This document shows positions 62,271 through 64,000 of a stretch of 64,000 bases of DNA, one piece after another. The stretch is from Armatimonadota bacterium (GTDB taxonomy: Bacteria > Armatimonadota > Zipacnadia > JAUWAU01). Every line of letters starts with the position of its first letter. Position 1 is the first letter of the stretch. Position numbers and translations under genes: made by a program. A model generated the notes under the pieces. The model was not told the origin of the DNA and made no database searches. It saw only the letters and a program-made list of their open reading frames with translations. Location: NCBI GenBank assembly GCA_030601885.1, contig JAUWAU010000031.1, positions 1-64,000 on the forward strand, given 5' to 3'.

Positions 62271-64000
62271 ATGGCCAGGCCGTCAGCGTGCCCCGCCATG
62301 CGAATGCTTGGATACGTCATCGCATTCTGTTCCTGGATTATGGGAGCCGCGAGCGCATCTGAGATCATCGGCCGCGGCGAGACCTACAGCCTGAGGGCCG
62401 ATCTGCCGGCGGGCGCCTTGGAGATAGTCGATCCCGGCGGCCAACCGCTCGTCACCGTCTCGCCGTTGGCCGGAATCGCCTTTACGGACGGACAGCGCCT
62501 CAATTCGTCCGACATGACCGCGCGGGTCGAGACCACGGATCCACTGCGCGTCAAACTCACGCACCCCCGAGCGGAGCTCACCGTCACTGTTGTTACCGAA
62601 AGCGACCGGGTTGAATTCCGCGGGGACATCACGTGCAAGAATGGCGTCGTCATGCACGTGGCGATTCCCCACACTTTCTTCCTCGAGGGTCGTCCACGCA
62701 CCCGGTTCCTGTTGCCGAGGGTTCTGGGTTGCGAGCTCAGTGAGAGATTCCTGTCCTCCGACGGCAGGCAGGCGATTGACTATCCCCCGGCCTTTTGCGA
62801 CTTCTCTGCCGCCGCACTCGCCGGCACGCTGGTGTATTTCTATCGCTGTGAGGGCGCGGAGCGGCCTCGCGCAAGCGCGCTAGTCCTGCGCGGCGGGAAT
62901 CCCCCGGCTTTCCGCCACTATTACAGGGTGTACGTTCGCGAGGGCGAGCGGCGGTCGCTGCCGGCGTTCGCCTGTCAAATCGGCGGAGAGCTCAGAGAGA
63001 CCCTCCTCCGCTACAAACAGGAGTGCGGTCTCGGCAAGCCGCTGGAGGAGAAGCTGTCGCCCGAGTTCCTCGCAAAGTGGCGCACCATGGCGGAGGCCGT
63101 GTTGCTGCCCCCCCTCATAGATGCGCCAAGGGTCGTCACAGCGCTGCCGATGCCGGCCATTATCGGACCGCATGCCTGGATGTTCGGAGGGTTCGATCGG
63201 AAGTACCCCGACTTTCTGCCGCCGAATGCGGCGTATTCGGGCGAGGAGGGGTTCCGCGGTCTCGTCCGCGTCGCGCACGAAGGGGGCCATTTCGTCAGAC
63301 CCTACGTCAACTTCACCTGGTGGTGCACGGGCTGGGATGGTGCGGGCAGCCAGCCGGCCCCATCGTACGTCAAGTACGGGGACGTCGCCCTGTCGCGCAA
63401 CCTCAGGGGAGAGCTTGTCTACGAGAACTACAGCGCGAACTACGGCTACCGCGTATGTCCGGCGCACCCGACAGCCATCGAGCGCCGACTGGACGTTCGA
63501 GATGCGCTGCTCGATGACTACGGGGTGGACTTCCTCTATGAGGATCAACTTGGCGCGCGTAGGTGGCCGTCGGACCTGAACCCGGCGCTTGAGAACCCCG
63601 CCGACTACGGCTGGGCCCTCATGAGAATCGGGCGAGAAGACGCCGCACGCCGCCCCGTCGAAACCGAATGCGGACACGACCAGGCGCTCGCCTTCGCCTG
63701 CGCCCTGAACTACTGGATGCTGCCGCCGTTGTCTCCCGTCAACGTGTTGCCAGGTAGAGCGCCGGCGCAACTGCCAGAGGGACACCGTCGCTCGTTCCCA
63801 TACGCCCTGTTCCTCTCATCGGGGGATGCCGTTGTCAACATCCCCAATTGCACGCGGCCGGATCGGCTGGCTTGGGCCATGTTGCTGGGCGGCCGAGTGG
63901 CCCTCGGACACGTCCGACTGAGCGTGGCCAAAGGGCCGGATCGTGACCGAGCCATCTTTCTGCAGACACTTGCCAGAGAGCTGGGGACGCGTGCCATCGG
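62271..64000 (+). CDS. Exported DUF6259-like glycosidase-fold protein (runs off right edge)
   Basis: An open frame of 576 codons without a stop to the end of the window. ATG 62271 is the longest start; ATG 62298 gives a more regular signal peptide (MLGYVIAFCSWIMGAASASE). The first 230 residues are a beta-sandwich (IIGRGETYSLRADLPAGALE, RVKLTHPRAELTVTVVTESD), then a TIM-barrel-like part starts with RVVTALPMPAIIGPHAWMFG. It contains HEGGHFVRPYVNFTWWCTGW and GVDFLYEDQLGARRWPSD, a pattern of DUF6259 glycoside-hydrolase-like proteins with an acidic pair. Likely acts on a polysaccharide outside the cell. The C-terminus is not visible. Confidence 0.75.
   Translation, partial: MARPSACPAMRMLGYVIAFCSWIMGAASASEIIGRGETYSLRADLPAGALEIVDPGGQPLVTVSPLAGIAFTDGQRLNSSDMTARVETTDPLRVKLTHPRAELTVTVVTESDRVEFRGDITCKNGVVMHVAIPHTFFLEGRPRTRFLLPRVLGCELSERFLSSDGRQAIDYPPAFCDFSAAALAGTLVYFYRCEGAERPRASALVLRGGNPPAFRHYYRVYVREGERRSLPAFACQIGGELRETLLRYKQECGLGKPLEEKLSPEFLAKWRTMAEAVLLPPLIDAPRVVTALPMPAIIGPHAWMFGGFDRKYPDFLPPNAAYSGEEGFRGLVRVAHEGGHFVRPYVNFTWWCTGWDGAGSQPAPSYVKYGDVALSRNLRGELVYENYSANYGYRVCPAHPTAIERRLDVRDALLDDYGVDFLYEDQLGARRWPSDLNPALENPADYGWALMRIGREDAARRPVETECGHDQALAFACALNYWMLPPLSPVNVLPGRAPAQLPEGHRRSFPYALFLSSGDAVVNIPNCTRPDRLAWAMLLGGRVALGHVRLSVAKGPDRDRAIFLQTLARELGTRAI

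Overview
This is a high-GC, gene-dense bacterial window with no rRNA or tRNA gene and no CRISPR array. It looks like the genome of an uncultivated environmental bacterium from the Armatimonadota/Planctomycetota/Hydrogenedentota neighbourhood. The evidence is two H-X9-DG pseudopilin-like proteins of the type common there, ECF sigma factors, DUF1080, Gfo/Idh/MocA, CehA/McbA, DUF6259 and heparinase II/III proteins, and many exported proteins with TolB-like or PQQ propellers. The phylum assignment is inference; no marker gene decides it.

Layout, 0-28 kb: a transposase fragment on the left edge next to a truncated beta-galactosidase-like exported protein; a truncated DUF1284 gene; a PQQ/methyltransferase/PQQ fusion; a DUF1080 remnant between two inverted copies of a MITE-like element; a Tat-exported Gfo/Idh/MocA oxidoreductase; two related exported proteins; an FGE-like protein; an exported histone-deacetylase-fold enzyme followed by an MBOAT/SGNH acylation pair; decayed hicBA and a YjbQ locus; an ECF sigma factor coupled to an unusual anti-sigma/pseudopilin/DUF4349 fusion; a pseudopilin; a decayed acetyl-CoA synthetase; a DUF4019 lipoprotein; and an aminotransferase plus amidohydrolase pair.

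28-33 kb holds the most remarkable locus. A small ECF-type sigma factor is translationally coupled (ATGA overlap) to a 1028-residue protein carrying, in one chain, the catalytic-core motifs of both RNA polymerase beta and beta'. It keeps the NxDFDGD metal-binding loop but lacks the flap, beta' zinc finger and a recognisable trigger loop. An HNH endonuclease gene follows on the same strand. This looks like a minimal single-chain relative of multisubunit RNA polymerase with its own sigma factor.

33-64 kb: a sulfatase-fold protein lacking the formylglycine cysteine, a secretin-like protein, GH4, a REP-associated tyrosine transposase (RAYT) flanked by 66-bp repeats, an aldo/keto reductase, DUF1080, a RidA/chorismatase-like protein, a membrane protein coupled to a CxxCH propeller protein, two multi-repeat carboxypeptidase-regulatory-like proteins, tandem HEAT/TPR paralogues, an alpha/alpha-toroid protein facing a heparinase, DUF2330, a shrunken metallophosphatase, a CehA/McbA hydrolase and a DUF6259 protein running off the right edge.

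Themes: degradation of complex glycans by exported enzymes; abundant small palindromic repeats (REP/BIME, often with a GTAG tag) with a RAYT that may have mobilised them; and several genes shortened by apparently clean internal deletions (acs, hicBA, metallophosphatase, DUF1284).
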